Notes: generated by a model not told the origin, from the letters alone. A stretch of DNA of 35,275 bases from Clostridiales bacterium (GCA_023666645.1 JAMPBP010000001.1:93307-128581); one strand, 5' to 3'; shown: positions 1-9,533, counted from the stretch's first letter. A program made the numbers and translations.

Positions 1-2091
1 ACCATCACCTCGGGCTATGCCCCCGGTTTCAACGGTTCGGTAGCCTATACCAACTCCAACTATATGCTCAGGGCCATGGCAACATATTCAACCGGCATCA
101 GCAAAGATGGCTGGGGATTGACCGTAAGCGCCATAGGCCGTTGGAGCAACGAAGGTGTCGTTCCCGGTACATTCTACAAGTCGGGCGGTCTGTTCCTGTC
201 GCTCGAGAAAATTTTCAATGACAAGAACAGCTTGACCCTCACCGCCTATGGCGCTCCCATACAGCGTGCCGCCACATCGGGAACCTATCAGGAAATCTTT
301 GACCTTACCGGTGACAACCTCTACAACCCCAACTGGGGCTGGCAGAACGGCAAGAAACGCTCGGCACGTATACGCGAGCAGTTCGACCCCACCGTGATGC
401 TCAACTGGATCTTCAAGCCGTCGGCCAATACTACAGTCAACACCGGTGCCATGGCCCGAGTCATCAACTACCAGCAGTCGCGCATAGAGCGCTACAAGGC
501 TGCCGACCCCATGCCCAACTATTACCGCTATCTTCCAAGCTACTATCGTGACAATGCCGAGATGGCCGAGTACTATACCGAGCTGTGGAAGAGCGATGAT
601 TCCTTCCGCCAGATCAACTGGGATAATATGTATCAGGTCAACTATCTCAATAATCTCGAGAACCTCAACCCGGCCAACGCCAACAACCAGAAAGGTTCGA
701 GCTACATACTCGAGAACCAGCACAGCAACCAGCTTAATTTCGTGCTCAACAGCAACGTCAACCATCGCATCAACGACGTGTTCACACTTCAGGGTGGCTT
801 GTCGTTCAACTACACCAAGGCAAGCTATTACAAGACCGTCCGCGACCTTCTGGGAGGAGAGTTCTGGTATGACTACGAGACATTCAGCGACCAATACATG
901 TCGGTCAACCCCGACCTTATCCAGAACGACCTTGACCATCCCAACCGTAAAGTATACAAGGGCGACAAGTTTGGCTACAACTACGATATCTATGCCATCA
1001 GGGCCCGCGCCTGGCTGCAGAATATGATTAACCTGCCTCAGTGGGACATCTACTACGGTTTCAAGGTCGACTACACCCAATATCAGCGCGACGGCCACAT
1101 GCGCACGGGCCGTGATCCGCTCAACTCCAAGGGTAAAGGCCAGAAGGTCGCCTTCGACAACGCCATGATCAAAGCCGGAGCTACCTATAAACTCGACGGC
1201 CGTAATAACTTCTCGATACATGGCCAGTATGGCAGCCGTGCTCCTCTTGCCGATGTGCTCTACCTGTCACCGCGTTACCGCGCCGGCATCATCACTGACC
1301 CCGAGAGCGAGCGTATTCTCTCAGGCGACATCTCCTATAGCTGGAGCTACCGCCGGTTCAGAGGCTCAATCTCGGCCTATGCCACCGTCATCGACCACGC
1401 TACCGAGCGTTCTATGTTCTATGATGATGACTATCGTTCGAGTGTATACTATGTCATGCAGGGTGTGAAACGTGTCTACAAGGGCATCGAGCTGGGAATG
1501 GCCTACAAACTCACCCCATCGCTCACTGCAACCTTTGCCGGCACATGGAGCCGCTCACAGTACAAGAACAATCCCCACACCACCCGCGTCATCGACAACG
1601 GTATGGAGGCCGACGTGAAGAGCCGTGCCTACCTCAAGAACTATTTCCTTGGTTCAACACCTCAGGCTGTAGGTAACCTGGGTCTTGACTGGGCTGCTCC
1701 AAAGAGCTGGTTCTTCAATATCAACGGTACATGGGCCGGACAGAGCTACATCAACCTGTCACCGCGCTATCATGAACCCATGCCCAACTTGTGGCAGCTC
1801 TATCCCACACCCGAGGAACTCCAGGCCAAGATAGGTGAGCTAACCCACCAGCAGAAGCTCAAAAACGCCTTTGTCTTGAATTTTTCAATAGGCAAGCTTC
1901 TGTACATCAACCGCAAGGTGTCGATGAACTTCAATCTTAGCGTTAATAATATCCTCAACAACAAGGATATCGTGACCTATGCCTACGAGCAGTCGCGACT
2001 GAAAAGCGACTATGACCGCAGCCAGTGGCCTGGCCGTTACACATATGCCCAGGGTACGAGGGTTTTCCTCAATGTTGGTGTTCGTTTCTAA
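1..2091 (+). CDS. TonB-dependent receptor, C-terminal part (5' end outside window)
   Basis: The reading frame is open from base 1 to the TAA at 2089-2091, giving 696 residues without a start, so the signal peptide, carboxypeptidase-like domain and most or all of the plug lie upstream of the window. What is visible is a long outer-membrane beta-barrel: alternating aromatic and polar strands, many Tyr/Asn/Trp-rich turns, and a last strand ending RVFLNVGVRF with the terminal Phe usual for barrel insertion by the BAM complex. An internal ATG at 64 is not the true start because coding sequence continues upstream of it. Receptors of this family import bound ligands using TonB/ExbBD energy. It is followed after 55 bp by two DUF5689 lipoproteins on the same strand, with no terminator seen between, so it is probably the first or second gene of that operon. 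No SusD homologue follows. The substrate cannot be read from the sequence. Confidence 0.9.
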   Translation, partial: TITSGYAPGFNGSVAYTNSNYMLRAMATYSTGISKDGWGLTVSAIGRWSNEGVVPGTFYKSGGLFLSLEKIFNDKNSLTLTAYGAPIQRAATSGTYQEIFDLTGDNLYNPNWGWQNGKKRSARIREQFDPTVMLNWIFKPSANTTVNTGAMARVINYQQSRIERYKAADPMPNYYRYLPSYYRDNAEMAEYYTELWKSDDSFRQINWDNMYQVNYLNNLENLNPANANNQKGSSYILENQHSNQLNFVLNSNVNHRINDVFTLQGGLSFNYTKASYYKTVRDLLGGEFWYDYETFSDQYMSVNPDLIQNDLDHPNRKVYKGDKFGYNYDIYAIRARAWLQNMINLPQWDIYYGFKVDYTQYQRDGHMRTGRDPLNSKGKGQKVAFDNAMIKAGATYKLDGRNNFSIHGQYGSRAPLADVLYLSPRYRAGIITDPESERILSGDISYSWSYRRFRGSISAYATVIDHATERSMFYDDDYRSSVYYVMQGVKRVYKGIELGMAYKLTPSLTATFAGTWSRSQYKNNPHTTRVIDNGMEADVKSRAYLKNYFLGSTPQAVGNLGLDWAAPKSWFFNINGTWAGQSYINLSPRYHEPMPNLWQLYPTPEELQAKIGELTHQQKLKNAFVLNFSIGKLLYINRKVSMNFNLSVNNILNNKDIVTYAYEQSRLKSDYDRSQWPGRYTYAQGTRVFLNVGVRF

Positions 2092-2146
2092 ATCCTGCAC
2101 CTCATTGAGACGCGACAAGATCAAGAACCATTAAAAGAAAAAGTAA

Positions 2147-3820
2147 ATGAAGAAGACACTATTATACATAGCTGCGCTGACGGGTACCCTGGGTTTCGCC
2201 GCCTGCACGGGCGATATGGAGCAACCTCCCATGATCGAGCCTGAAGCTACGATAACTCCCAATACCACCATAGCCGATCTCAAGGCCCAGAACTGGGAAA
2301 GTGACCGCAACTATGTCAAAGAGATAGGACAGCGCAACGGCAAGGATATCGTTATCGCCGGACGCGTGGTGAGCAGTGATAAGTCGGGCAATGTGTTCAA
2401 GAGCATTGTCTTGCAGGACGAGACAGGAGCCATCACTGTGGCCATCAACGCCTACGACCTATATGAGACCTATCAGCAAGGTCAGCAGATTGTTGTCAAT
2501 GCCACAGGCCTCAAGATCGGTGGCTTTAACAGCCTCATGCAGATAGGCGGTGAGGGTACCTTCAACGGTGCTCCCTCGATGACCCAGATGGACAAGGACC
2601 TCTTTGCCTCACATGCCCAGCAGAACGGTCTGGCACGTCTGGAGCGTATCGACACTTTCACCGTCACTATTCCTGAGATTATAGCCGCCAAGAATAACAC
2701 CGAGGGGTTGCTCAAATGGCAGAGCCAGCTCGTGAGAATTGACAATGTGAGCTTTGTCGATGCCGGAGAACCCTTTGCCGGCACATCGGCCACCAACCGC
2801 TATATCACCGACAAGGATGGCAACACGCTCAATGTGCGCAACAGCTCGTATGCCGACTTTGCCCAGGCTCTCCTCCCCGAGGGCGAGGGTTCTATTGTGG
2901 CTATTCTCAGCTATTATGGCTCCGACTGGCAACTCATACTCAACGACCTGGACGGTTGCATAGGATATGGAGAGATAAAGTGGCCGGCCAAGCCCGATCC
3001 AACTCCCACCCCCGATCCCGCCCCCAATGAAGGACTCGGCACTCTCGAGGCTCCATTCACTGTAGGGCAGGTGCTTCAGGGACAGACCGGCGACGGCCAG
3101 TGGGTGAAAGGTTATATCGTGGGATCGGTCAACGGAACACAGCTCTCAGAGGCTGTCTTCGGTAATAGTCCGGCCGGACAGAACAACCTCCTGCTCGCTG
3201 CTGATGCCGAGGAAACTGATATCAAGAAATGCATCACCGTGCAGCTCATCGACAACGATGCCCGCAAGAAACTCAACCTGCGCGACAACCCCTCCAACTA
3301 CAAGAAGGCCGTGACTGTCAAGGGCGATCTTATCGACTACTTCACCGTGATGGGAATACGTAATGTCACAGAATTTAAATTAGAGGGTAATGGCTACAAG
3401 GCTGTGACCTCAATCACTTCAGGCAAGCAGTATGCCATCGTGGCCGATGGAAAATCGGTTACTCTCAACACCGGCAACTATGGCTACCTGATGGCTACCG
3501 AAGTGACATTTACCGACGGTGAGCTCACCGGAGTCGATGAGGCCAACCTCATCACCATCAAGAGCGTCACCGGCGGTGGCTACACAATGCAGATGTCTGA
3601 TGCCCGCTACATTTACCAGACCGGCACTTTCACCAGTTTCAACTACAGCGCCTCGATTGAGGATGGCAGTGTGTTTGACATCACCTTCCAGACCGATGGT
3701 ACAGCCATAATCACTAACAAGAGCGTATCAAAGAGCTTGCAGTATGATCCATCATATGGCTCGTTTGGCTCCTATGATGATGTGAGAGGAATTTACCCAA
3801 CCCTATACGAGAAATATTGA
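2147..3820 (+). CDS. DUF5689-type multidomain surface lipoprotein (shorter paralogue)
   Basis: 557 residues. A lipoprotein signal peptide with lipobox FAAC (Cys20) is followed by acidic residues, consistent with export to the outer membrane or cell surface. Residues about 40-280 match the DUF5689 pattern (TIADLKAQNW, then SSDKSGNVFKSIVLQDETGAI), which looks like an OB-type beta-barrel. A Pro/Asp/Thr linker (about 279-298) leads to a second OB-like module resembling DUF6359 (WVKGYIVGSVNG, about 299-415). The last 140 residues form a separate beta-rich domain ending SLQYDPSYGSFGSYDDVRG. The gene sits 55 bp after the receptor and its stop lies 5 bp before the ATG of the next gene, so the three are almost certainly one transcript. 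By analogy with receptor-associated lipoproteins it may bind the ligand at the surface. This role is inferred; no catalytic motif was recognised. Confidence 0.88.
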   Translation: MKKTLLYIAALTGTLGFAACTGDMEQPPMIEPEATITPNTTIADLKAQNWESDRNYVKEIGQRNGKDIVIAGRVVSSDKSGNVFKSIVLQDETGAITVAINAYDLYETYQQGQQIVVNATGLKIGGFNSLMQIGGEGTFNGAPSMTQMDKDLFASHAQQNGLARLERIDTFTVTIPEIIAAKNNTEGLLKWQSQLVRIDNVSFVDAGEPFAGTSATNRYITDKDGNTLNVRNSSYADFAQALLPEGEGSIVAILSYYGSDWQLILNDLDGCIGYGEIKWPAKPDPTPTPDPAPNEGLGTLEAPFTVGQVLQGQTGDGQWVKGYIVGSVNGTQLSEAVFGNSPAGQNNLLLAADAEETDIKKCITVQLIDNDARKKLNLRDNPSNYKKAVTVKGDLIDYFTVMGIRNVTEFKLEGNGYKAVTSITSGKQYAIVADGKSVTLNTGNYGYLMATEVTFTDGELTGVDEANLITIKSVTGGGYTMQMSDARYIYQTGTFTSFNYSASIEDGSVFDITFQTDGTAIITNKSVSKSLQYDPSYGSFGSYDDVRGIYPTLYEKY

Positions 3821-3825
3821 AATCT

Positions 3826-6498
3826 ATGAAAAGTATCAAATCATATATGATGGGACTGGGACTTATAGGTTCCCTGGCTCTTGTGGGCTGTAACATGGAT
3901 TATGACCCTGTTCCCGTTGACATTCCCGTGGCCTCGCTCCAGGCCAATACCACCCTGTTGGAGCTCAAAACCGAGTTTTGGGACGATGCCACAAACTACA
4001 TATGGGGCACCGAAAACGACCCCGAAGCTATACCTCAGCCTATCCCCGCCCGCCCCGACGGCTCTCATTATGTGATCAAGGGGCGCGTGATATCGTCGGA
4101 TGATGCCGGTAATATTTTCAAGAGCCTCGTCATCCAGGACGAGACCTGTGCGTTGGCATTTTCAATCAATACCTACGACCTGTATGTCAGATATCGTGTG
4201 GGACAAGAGCTGGTAATCGATGCAACCGGCATGTATATTGGCAAATACAACGGATTGTTGCAGATGGGTATGCCCGAGTGGTATGAGAATGGCAGTGTAT
4301 GGGAAGCTTCGTTCATGCCTTTGGAGATGTTCCGCGGTCAGACTGAACTCAACGGCCTCCCCGATGTGAACAAGGTCGACACCATTCAGATTAACGCTTT
4401 CAGCGAACTCCCCACCGACCCCGATGGACTGCGTCGCTTCCAGAGTCAATTGGTGAAATTCAATAATATCAAGTTCCAGGAAGGTGGCGATGCTGTCTTC
4501 TCCGAGTATCAGTCGAGCGGTGTCAACCGTGTGATTGAGGACGCACAGGGTTCTACCCTCAATGTGCGCACCAGCGGCTACAGCGATTTCTGGAATGTCA
4601 CATTGCCCGAGGGCAACGGTGACCTGGTATGTATCCTCGGATATTACGGTACCCAAGGGTGGCAGCTGCAACTCATCGACCTGGCAGGCTGCATGAACTT
4701 CGGCAATCCTACTGTCGCTCCCGGTGCCAAGGATAACCCCTTCACAGTTGAGCAGGCTGTCGATGTCGAGGCCAACGGCAAGGAGGCCACTGGCTGGGTC
4801 ACCGGATATATCGTGGGTACGGTAGCTCCCGAGGTTACCGAGATTGCCTCGAACGATGATATCGAATGGCAGGCCGACCCCACTCTCGCCAATACCATGG
4901 TAATAGGTCCCGACCCCGACTGCAAGGATATCACAAAGTGTCTTGTATTGTCATTGCCTCAGGGTTCCAAACTGCGTGAATATGGTGCATTGAGAGATAA
5001 TCCACAGGTGTACCAGCGTCAGATTCTCATTTACGGTACTCTCGCAAGCTACATGGGTTCTTGGGGCTTGACAGGCAACAACGGTTCGGCCGACCTCTTC
5101 AAGATCGATGGCGTCGAGATTGATAATGGAGCTGCCCCGAAGGGCGACGGCACCAAAGAGAGCCCTTACAATGTCGACCAGGTGCTCAACGGCACTGCCT
5201 CGGGCACTTCATGGGTCACCGGCTACATCGTGGGCTCAGTCAACGGTAAGGATATCAAGACCGAGACTGTGTTTGGTTCAGCCAATGCCAGCAATACCAA
5301 CCTGCTCATTGCCATGACCCCCGATGTGACCGACTACAAGCAGTGTGTGCCCTTGCAGCTGCCAAGTGGAGCAGTACGCAACGCTTTGAGCTTGCAGGCC
5401 CATCCCGAGAACATTCACAAGGCGGTGAGCGTGCTCGGTTCGCTCGAGGCATTCTTTGGCGTGAATGGTGTCAAGGCCATCACCGATTATGTGCTCGGTG
5501 AGGGTAGCGGTGATACCCCCACTCCCCCGGTTGCGACTACAATTTACAGCGGCCTTAACCCCTCCGATGCGGCATTGGCTGCCGACTGGACTATCGACAA
5601 CAAGGTGCTCGATGGCCTGGAGTCAGTGTGGAGTTGGAAGGTTTATAACAACGCCGGCTATCTCAATGGCAGCGGCTACAAGGATAATGTGGCTCATGCC
5701 AGCGAGGCCTATGCCATCTCTCCCGTGATTGACCTCACCGGTACTACAGCGCCCGCGTTCAGCTTCGAGCATGCCGCCAAGTTCCAGACCACACTGCGCA
5801 CTCTCTGCGGGGTCTATGTCCGTGAGGAAGGAGCCGCAGCCTGGACCAAGCTCACGATTCCCACATGGCCCGAGGCAGGTGCCTGGACCTTTGTATCGTC
5901 GGGCGACATAAGCCTCACAGCCTATGCCGGCAAGAAGATTCAGATTGCCTTCAAATATGGCAGCTCGAGCGAGGGTGCCGATACCTGGGAAATCAAGAAT
6001 CTCAAGGTAGTAGGTGAAGGTGGCGGAAGCGGTGACAACCCCGGTGGAGGGGATAATCCCGGCGGAGACACTCCTGTCGAGCCCGGTTCGGTAGTCGATG
6101 TGAAGGCTACTCAAATCACTACTTTGCCCGGTGTGACTACTGTGAGCGGCTATAGCTTCGATGTCCAGAAGAATGGTAGTTCCACAATGCCCGCGTTCCA
6201 TAATGATACAGCTGCACTGCGTCTGTATGCCAAGAACTCGATAAAGGTGAGCGGTGGCCGCATGACCAAGATTGTGTTCACCCTGGCCAAGGATGCCTCT
6301 TACCGCTACACAACATTCACTCCGAGCACCGGTACTCTGACTCCTGCCCAAGCCGCCGGTGATACTTCGATAACCTGGGTAGGCGATGCCACCTCAGTGA
6401 CCTTTACCGTAGGTGAAAAAGCCACAATGGGTACTGAGGGTGAAAGCAAAGCCGGCCAGATACGCATCAGCTCTATAGAAATCACAGCAGCCAAATGA
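3826..6498 (+). CDS. DUF5689-type multidomain surface lipoprotein (longer paralogue)
   Basis: 890 residues from ATG 3826. A TTG at 3817 would add three residues, but the ATG gives a standard lipoprotein signal (MKSIKSYMMGLGLIGSLALV, lipobox LVGC, Cys22). Domains in order: DUF5689 (about 30-285, with SSDDAGNIFKSLVIQDET); two successive DUF6359-like OB modules (about 300-420 and 439-560, each with WVTGYIVG); a jelly-roll-like module resembling choice-of-anchor-J/DUF5017 (about 570-730, with AISPVIDLTG and AGKKIQIAFKYG); a Gly/Pro/Asp linker (about 731-755); and a C-terminal beta-domain with MTKIVFTLAKD and ATSVTFTVGE. It is a paralogue of the preceding gene: the pairs SSDDAGNIFKSLVIQDET / SSDKSGNVFKSIVLQDET are clearly related. 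It ends the operon at the terminator 6562-6606. A surface ligand-binding role is inferred. Confidence 0.88.
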   Translation: MKSIKSYMMGLGLIGSLALVGCNMDYDPVPVDIPVASLQANTTLLELKTEFWDDATNYIWGTENDPEAIPQPIPARPDGSHYVIKGRVISSDDAGNIFKSLVIQDETCALAFSINTYDLYVRYRVGQELVIDATGMYIGKYNGLLQMGMPEWYENGSVWEASFMPLEMFRGQTELNGLPDVNKVDTIQINAFSELPTDPDGLRRFQSQLVKFNNIKFQEGGDAVFSEYQSSGVNRVIEDAQGSTLNVRTSGYSDFWNVTLPEGNGDLVCILGYYGTQGWQLQLIDLAGCMNFGNPTVAPGAKDNPFTVEQAVDVEANGKEATGWVTGYIVGTVAPEVTEIASNDDIEWQADPTLANTMVIGPDPDCKDITKCLVLSLPQGSKLREYGALRDNPQVYQRQILIYGTLASYMGSWGLTGNNGSADLFKIDGVEIDNGAAPKGDGTKESPYNVDQVLNGTASGTSWVTGYIVGSVNGKDIKTETVFGSANASNTNLLIAMTPDVTDYKQCVPLQLPSGAVRNALSLQAHPENIHKAVSVLGSLEAFFGVNGVKAITDYVLGEGSGDTPTPPVATTIYSGLNPSDAALAADWTIDNKVLDGLESVWSWKVYNNAGYLNGSGYKDNVAHASEAYAISPVIDLTGTTAPAFSFEHAAKFQTTLRTLCGVYVREEGAAAWTKLTIPTWPEAGAWTFVSSGDISLTAYAGKKIQIAFKYGSSSEGADTWEIKNLKVVGEGGGSGDNPGGGDNPGGDTPVEPGSVVDVKATQITTLPGVTTVSGYSFDVQKNGSSTMPAFHNDTAALRLYAKNSIKVSGGRMTKIVFTLAKDASYRYTTFTPSTGTLTPAQAAGDTSITWVGDATSVTFTVGEKATMGTEGESKAGQIRISSIEITAAK

Positions 6499-6561
6499 AG
6501 GTAAGCCTCTGACGTCGCTCAGCGATTGACCGGCTGCAGAACAGAATAATTTCAATCGGTT

Positions 6562-6606
6562 TAATTCCCGCAATGTGTTATTGAACGCTTTGCGGGAATT
6601 ATTTTG
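6562..6606 (+). terminator. Intrinsic terminator of the receptor/DUF5689 operon
   Basis: A 12-bp perfect stem (TAATTCCCGCAA at 6562-6573 with TTGCGGGAATTA at 6590-6601) encloses a 16-nt loop and is followed by TTTTG. It lies 63 bp after the stop at 6498 and just upstream of the next promoter. Confidence 0.8.
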
Positions 6607-6640
6607 TACGAACTTCAGCAAGAATACCGAAAATATTCAG

Positions 6641-6648
6641 TATATTTG
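6641..6648 (+). promoter_or_regulatory. Bacteroidota -7 promoter box for the 6701 gene
   Basis: TATATTTG matches the TAnnTTTG consensus of the Bacteroidota primary sigma factor. No well-spaced -33 TTTG was found. It falls between the preceding terminator and the ATG at 6701 and predicts a leader of roughly 45-50 nt. Confidence 0.65.
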
Positions 6649-6700
6649 TCGCTATCAACCGTTTTGATAACAAAACTATTACTAACTAAATAATCATCGC

Positions 6701-9436
6701 ATGAAGAAACTTTTACTCACATTCGTGGGGCTGTTTACGATTCTTTTGAGTCAGGCAGCCACTATTAATTTTGCTTCTGGCATGACCATTCCCGGATTAG
6801 CTACAACAAGCAAGGAAGCGTCTGATGCATCTGTGACGTGGGAATCGACCGATTTAGGTGTTACCTTGAATATTGTCCAGTGCTATAAGGGAAGTAGTTC
6901 CACTTATCTTATGGCGGTAAAATCGAAGGCTGATATCAGTTTTACTGTAGCAAAGGCTATCAAGAAAATTTCGATAATAACCCCTGCCACCGGTAATCTT
7001 GCAGCCAACGGCACCCTTGCACTGTACGTTGGTGATGCAATCGATTATGACTGCTATAATGTGTGCAACGAAAATAGCACCACATATGACTTCGTGCCTA
7101 CAGTGAAGGAAGCCAACACAACTTATCACCTTAAGAACATAAAGAACCCTTCAGCCAATAAGGATGGTAACGTGCAGATTGCCACTTTGATAATTCTTTA
7201 TGAAGGTGAGACGGAAGAAGAGCCTAAACCTGTGGAAAATGTCAAGGTTGCCAATATAGGTGCTTTGCTTGATGCCAATAAGGATCTTGCTGTAGGTGCT
7301 ACATCGACCGATGTTTTCGAATTGACAGGTGAAGTGACTGCTATATATCAAAACCAGTCCAATCTGTTTGTTAAGGACGAAACTGGTTTCATGTTGCTTT
7401 GGGGATCCAGCAGTGTGACTTACAGTAACGGTGATGTTATTCCGGCAGGAATAACCGGTCAATATCAAAATTATAACGGTCTCCCCGAATTTAAAATATC
7501 TCCAGCCAGCCTCAAAGCCGGTACTGCCGGCACTCCTGTCGAGCCTATCGTGGCTGATATCGACGACCCGGCTGCCGATGGTCTCAACTCCTATGTCATC
7601 TTCAAGGACGTCACCATAAGCGGTGTGAACGGTAAGAACTTTACAATCTCCCAGGGCAAGCTGACAGTCCCCGGCTACAACCAGTTTGGTATCACAATAA
7701 GCGAGGGAGAGCATTTGAATGTGACAGGTATCGTGAGCTACTTCAACAAGGTGCAGATTCAGCCTATCGAGATCACCACTGCCAGCGGTGAAGAGATGGT
7801 GGCCGCTCCCACATTCTCACCTGCCGCCGGTGAGGTTGCCGCCGGTACTGCCGTGACGCTGAAATCGGCTACCGAGGGTGCTTCTATCTATTATACTCTC
7901 GATGGAAGTGTCCCCACCACTGCCTCGACTCTCTACAGCGAGCCTATCGTTGTGAATGCCGCCACCACTGTCAACGCTATCGCAGTGAAGGAAGGTATGG
8001 CCAACAGCGCTGTCGCTACTGCCGAGTATACTATCGCAGGCGAAAAGAAGAATGTGGCTATGTTTGATTTCACCCAGCCTGCGACTCTCACCCCATCACT
8101 TCCTGCCAACAAGGATGCCGAGGGATTGGAGGTCACTGGTGATAACAAGCAGTACATCGTGACTGGCATGAATTTCACATCGGGCAGTGTGATTGTCACC
8201 AACACCAAGGGCTCGACCGATGCCAAGGAGTATTATCAGAGCGGTGGCGCCATTCAGCTGCGTCTATACAACGGTGGCGCTACCACAGTATCATCGGCCG
8301 ATCCTGAGAACCCCATCACCAAGATTGTGTTCACTTACAACAACGGTGCAACAAGTTATAGCAAGGTTACCGCTCCCGCTGTAGGTACATTTGACAAGGG
8401 CACCTGGACCGGTGAGGCCACTTCGGTGACATTTGCCTGCACCGGTACCCAGCAGATCAACAAGATTGAGGTGACCTGCAAGAACGATATGAAGGAAATG
8501 GCTGCTGCCCCCATATTCTCGGTAGCGGCTGGTGAAGTCGAAGCCGGTACAAAGGTTGGAATCTCTACAGCTACCGAGGGTGCCTCTATCTACTTCACAA
8601 CCGATGGCACAGAGCCCACAACATCGTCGACTCTCTACAGCTCTCCCATAGTTATCAACGAGACAACAACAGTAAAGGCCATCGCTGTCAAGAGCGGCCT
8701 TATCAACAGCTGTGTGACCACAGCCGCTTATGAGGTGCCCGTTATCTTTACCGTGAATAGTGTCACCGAGACAACAGCACTGGAGGATAATGCCAAGGTT
8801 CTCATCAACTATCCTCTTACTGTAGCCTATATCAACGCAAGCAACATCTTCGCTCAGGACGCCGAGGGGAACTTCATTCAGATCTATAGGAAGAACACCA
8901 CCTTCAATGTGGTAGCCGGCGATGTTATCCCGGCCGGTTGGACAGCCGTATACATGCTTTACAGCGGCTCCACACCCCAGCTTGAACCTGTCGGGGAACT
9001 GCCCGCAGCCACTACCGGTGCATTTACTCCGGTCACTGTTGAGGCTTCAGCTATCAATGCCCAGATGGTCAACGCTGTTGTAAAGGTAGAGAATGTGATA
9101 TTTGCCGAGGGTACTCCCGCCACCAGGACCAATTTTACCGGCACTGTGGGAGATGTAAGTCTGACAATGCGCAATAACTACCTGCTCGATGCCTCTGAAG
9201 CCGGAACCTACAATGTGACCGTGGTTGTGGCTGTCTACAACAAGAACGTGCAGCTCTACCCCATTGCCTATGAGTTTGTGAGCGGTGACATTTCGGGCAT
9301 CGACTCGGTTATAGGTGATCAGGACGTTCCTGTGGAATACTTCAATCTTCAGGGAGTGCCTGTAGAACACCCGGCCACAGGTCTCTACATCAAGCGTCAG
9401 GGCAGCAAGGTGACCAAGGTTGTCATCAGGAATTGA
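6701..9436 (+). CDS. Large secreted modular protein with OB-like and chitobiase-C-like repeats
   Basis: 911 residues with a Sec signal peptide (MKKLLLTFVGLFTILLSQA). Visible modules: an N-terminal beta-domain (about 20-170); an OB-like module (about 178-365, with NLFVKDETGFMLLWG); a chitobiase/beta-hexosaminidase C-terminal-like repeat (about 365-447, with ASIYYTLDGSVPTT); a beta-domain with TKIVFTYNNGATSY (about 450-600); a second chitobiase-C-like repeat (about 601-680, with ASIYFTTDGTEPTT); a second OB-like module (about 683-860, with NIFAQDAEGNFIQIY); and a tail with EYFNLQGVPV and LYIKRQGSKVTKVVIRN. That tail is of the kind on many secreted Bacteroidales proteins and resembles sorting or anchoring tails. 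No catalytic motif was recognised, so adhesion or ligand binding is more likely than enzymatic action. It is its own transcription unit but shares modules with the two upstream lipoproteins, which suggests a joint role. Confidence 0.85.
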   Translation: MKKLLLTFVGLFTILLSQAATINFASGMTIPGLATTSKEASDASVTWESTDLGVTLNIVQCYKGSSSTYLMAVKSKADISFTVAKAIKKISIITPATGNLAANGTLALYVGDAIDYDCYNVCNENSTTYDFVPTVKEANTTYHLKNIKNPSANKDGNVQIATLIILYEGETEEEPKPVENVKVANIGALLDANKDLAVGATSTDVFELTGEVTAIYQNQSNLFVKDETGFMLLWGSSSVTYSNGDVIPAGITGQYQNYNGLPEFKISPASLKAGTAGTPVEPIVADIDDPAADGLNSYVIFKDVTISGVNGKNFTISQGKLTVPGYNQFGITISEGEHLNVTGIVSYFNKVQIQPIEITTASGEEMVAAPTFSPAAGEVAAGTAVTLKSATEGASIYYTLDGSVPTTASTLYSEPIVVNAATTVNAIAVKEGMANSAVATAEYTIAGEKKNVAMFDFTQPATLTPSLPANKDAEGLEVTGDNKQYIVTGMNFTSGSVIVTNTKGSTDAKEYYQSGGAIQLRLYNGGATTVSSADPENPITKIVFTYNNGATSYSKVTAPAVGTFDKGTWTGEATSVTFACTGTQQINKIEVTCKNDMKEMAAAPIFSVAAGEVEAGTKVGISTATEGASIYFTTDGTEPTTSSTLYSSPIVINETTTVKAIAVKSGLINSCVTTAAYEVPVIFTVNSVTETTALEDNAKVLINYPLTVAYINASNIFAQDAEGNFIQIYRKNTTFNVVAGDVIPAGWTAVYMLYSGSTPQLEPVGELPAATTGAFTPVTVEASAINAQMVNAVVKVENVIFAEGTPATRTNFTGTVGDVSLTMRNNYLLDASEAGTYNVTVVVAVYNKNVQLYPIAYEFVSGDISGIDSVIGDQDVPVEYFNLQGVPVEHPATGLYIKRQGSKVTKVVIRN

Positions 9437-9460
9437 TAATCTACAATTTATAGTTTACAG

Positions 9461-9501
9461 GGTCGTCGGTCTCTTTTTGGAGGGTCGACGACCTTTTTTT
9501 T
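9461..9501 (+). terminator. Intrinsic terminator after the secreted modular protein
   Basis: GGTCGTCG (9461-9468) pairs with CGACGACC (9486-9493), followed directly by eight T residues. It starts 24 bp after the stop at 9436. Confidence 0.88.
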
Positions 9502-9533
9502 GCCCGGTTGATACTTTTTCGTGAAAAATTTGT

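Noticed and set aside
88..1221. 377-codon open frame on the minus strand
   Set aside because: It lies opposite the receptor barrel, has a repetitive Val/Leu/Gly-rich composition typical of an antisense shadow, and the plus-strand frame has clear outer-membrane barrel features.
7795..8735. Two similar segments as a DNA-level tandem repeat
   Set aside because: The similarity is at protein level (two chitobiase-C-like domains) and the DNA has diverged, so it is a domain repeat, not a nucleotide repeat.
9461..9501. GGTCGTCG repeat as a possible regulatory operator
   Set aside because: The spacing, inverted symmetry and T8 tail make it an ordinary intrinsic terminator.
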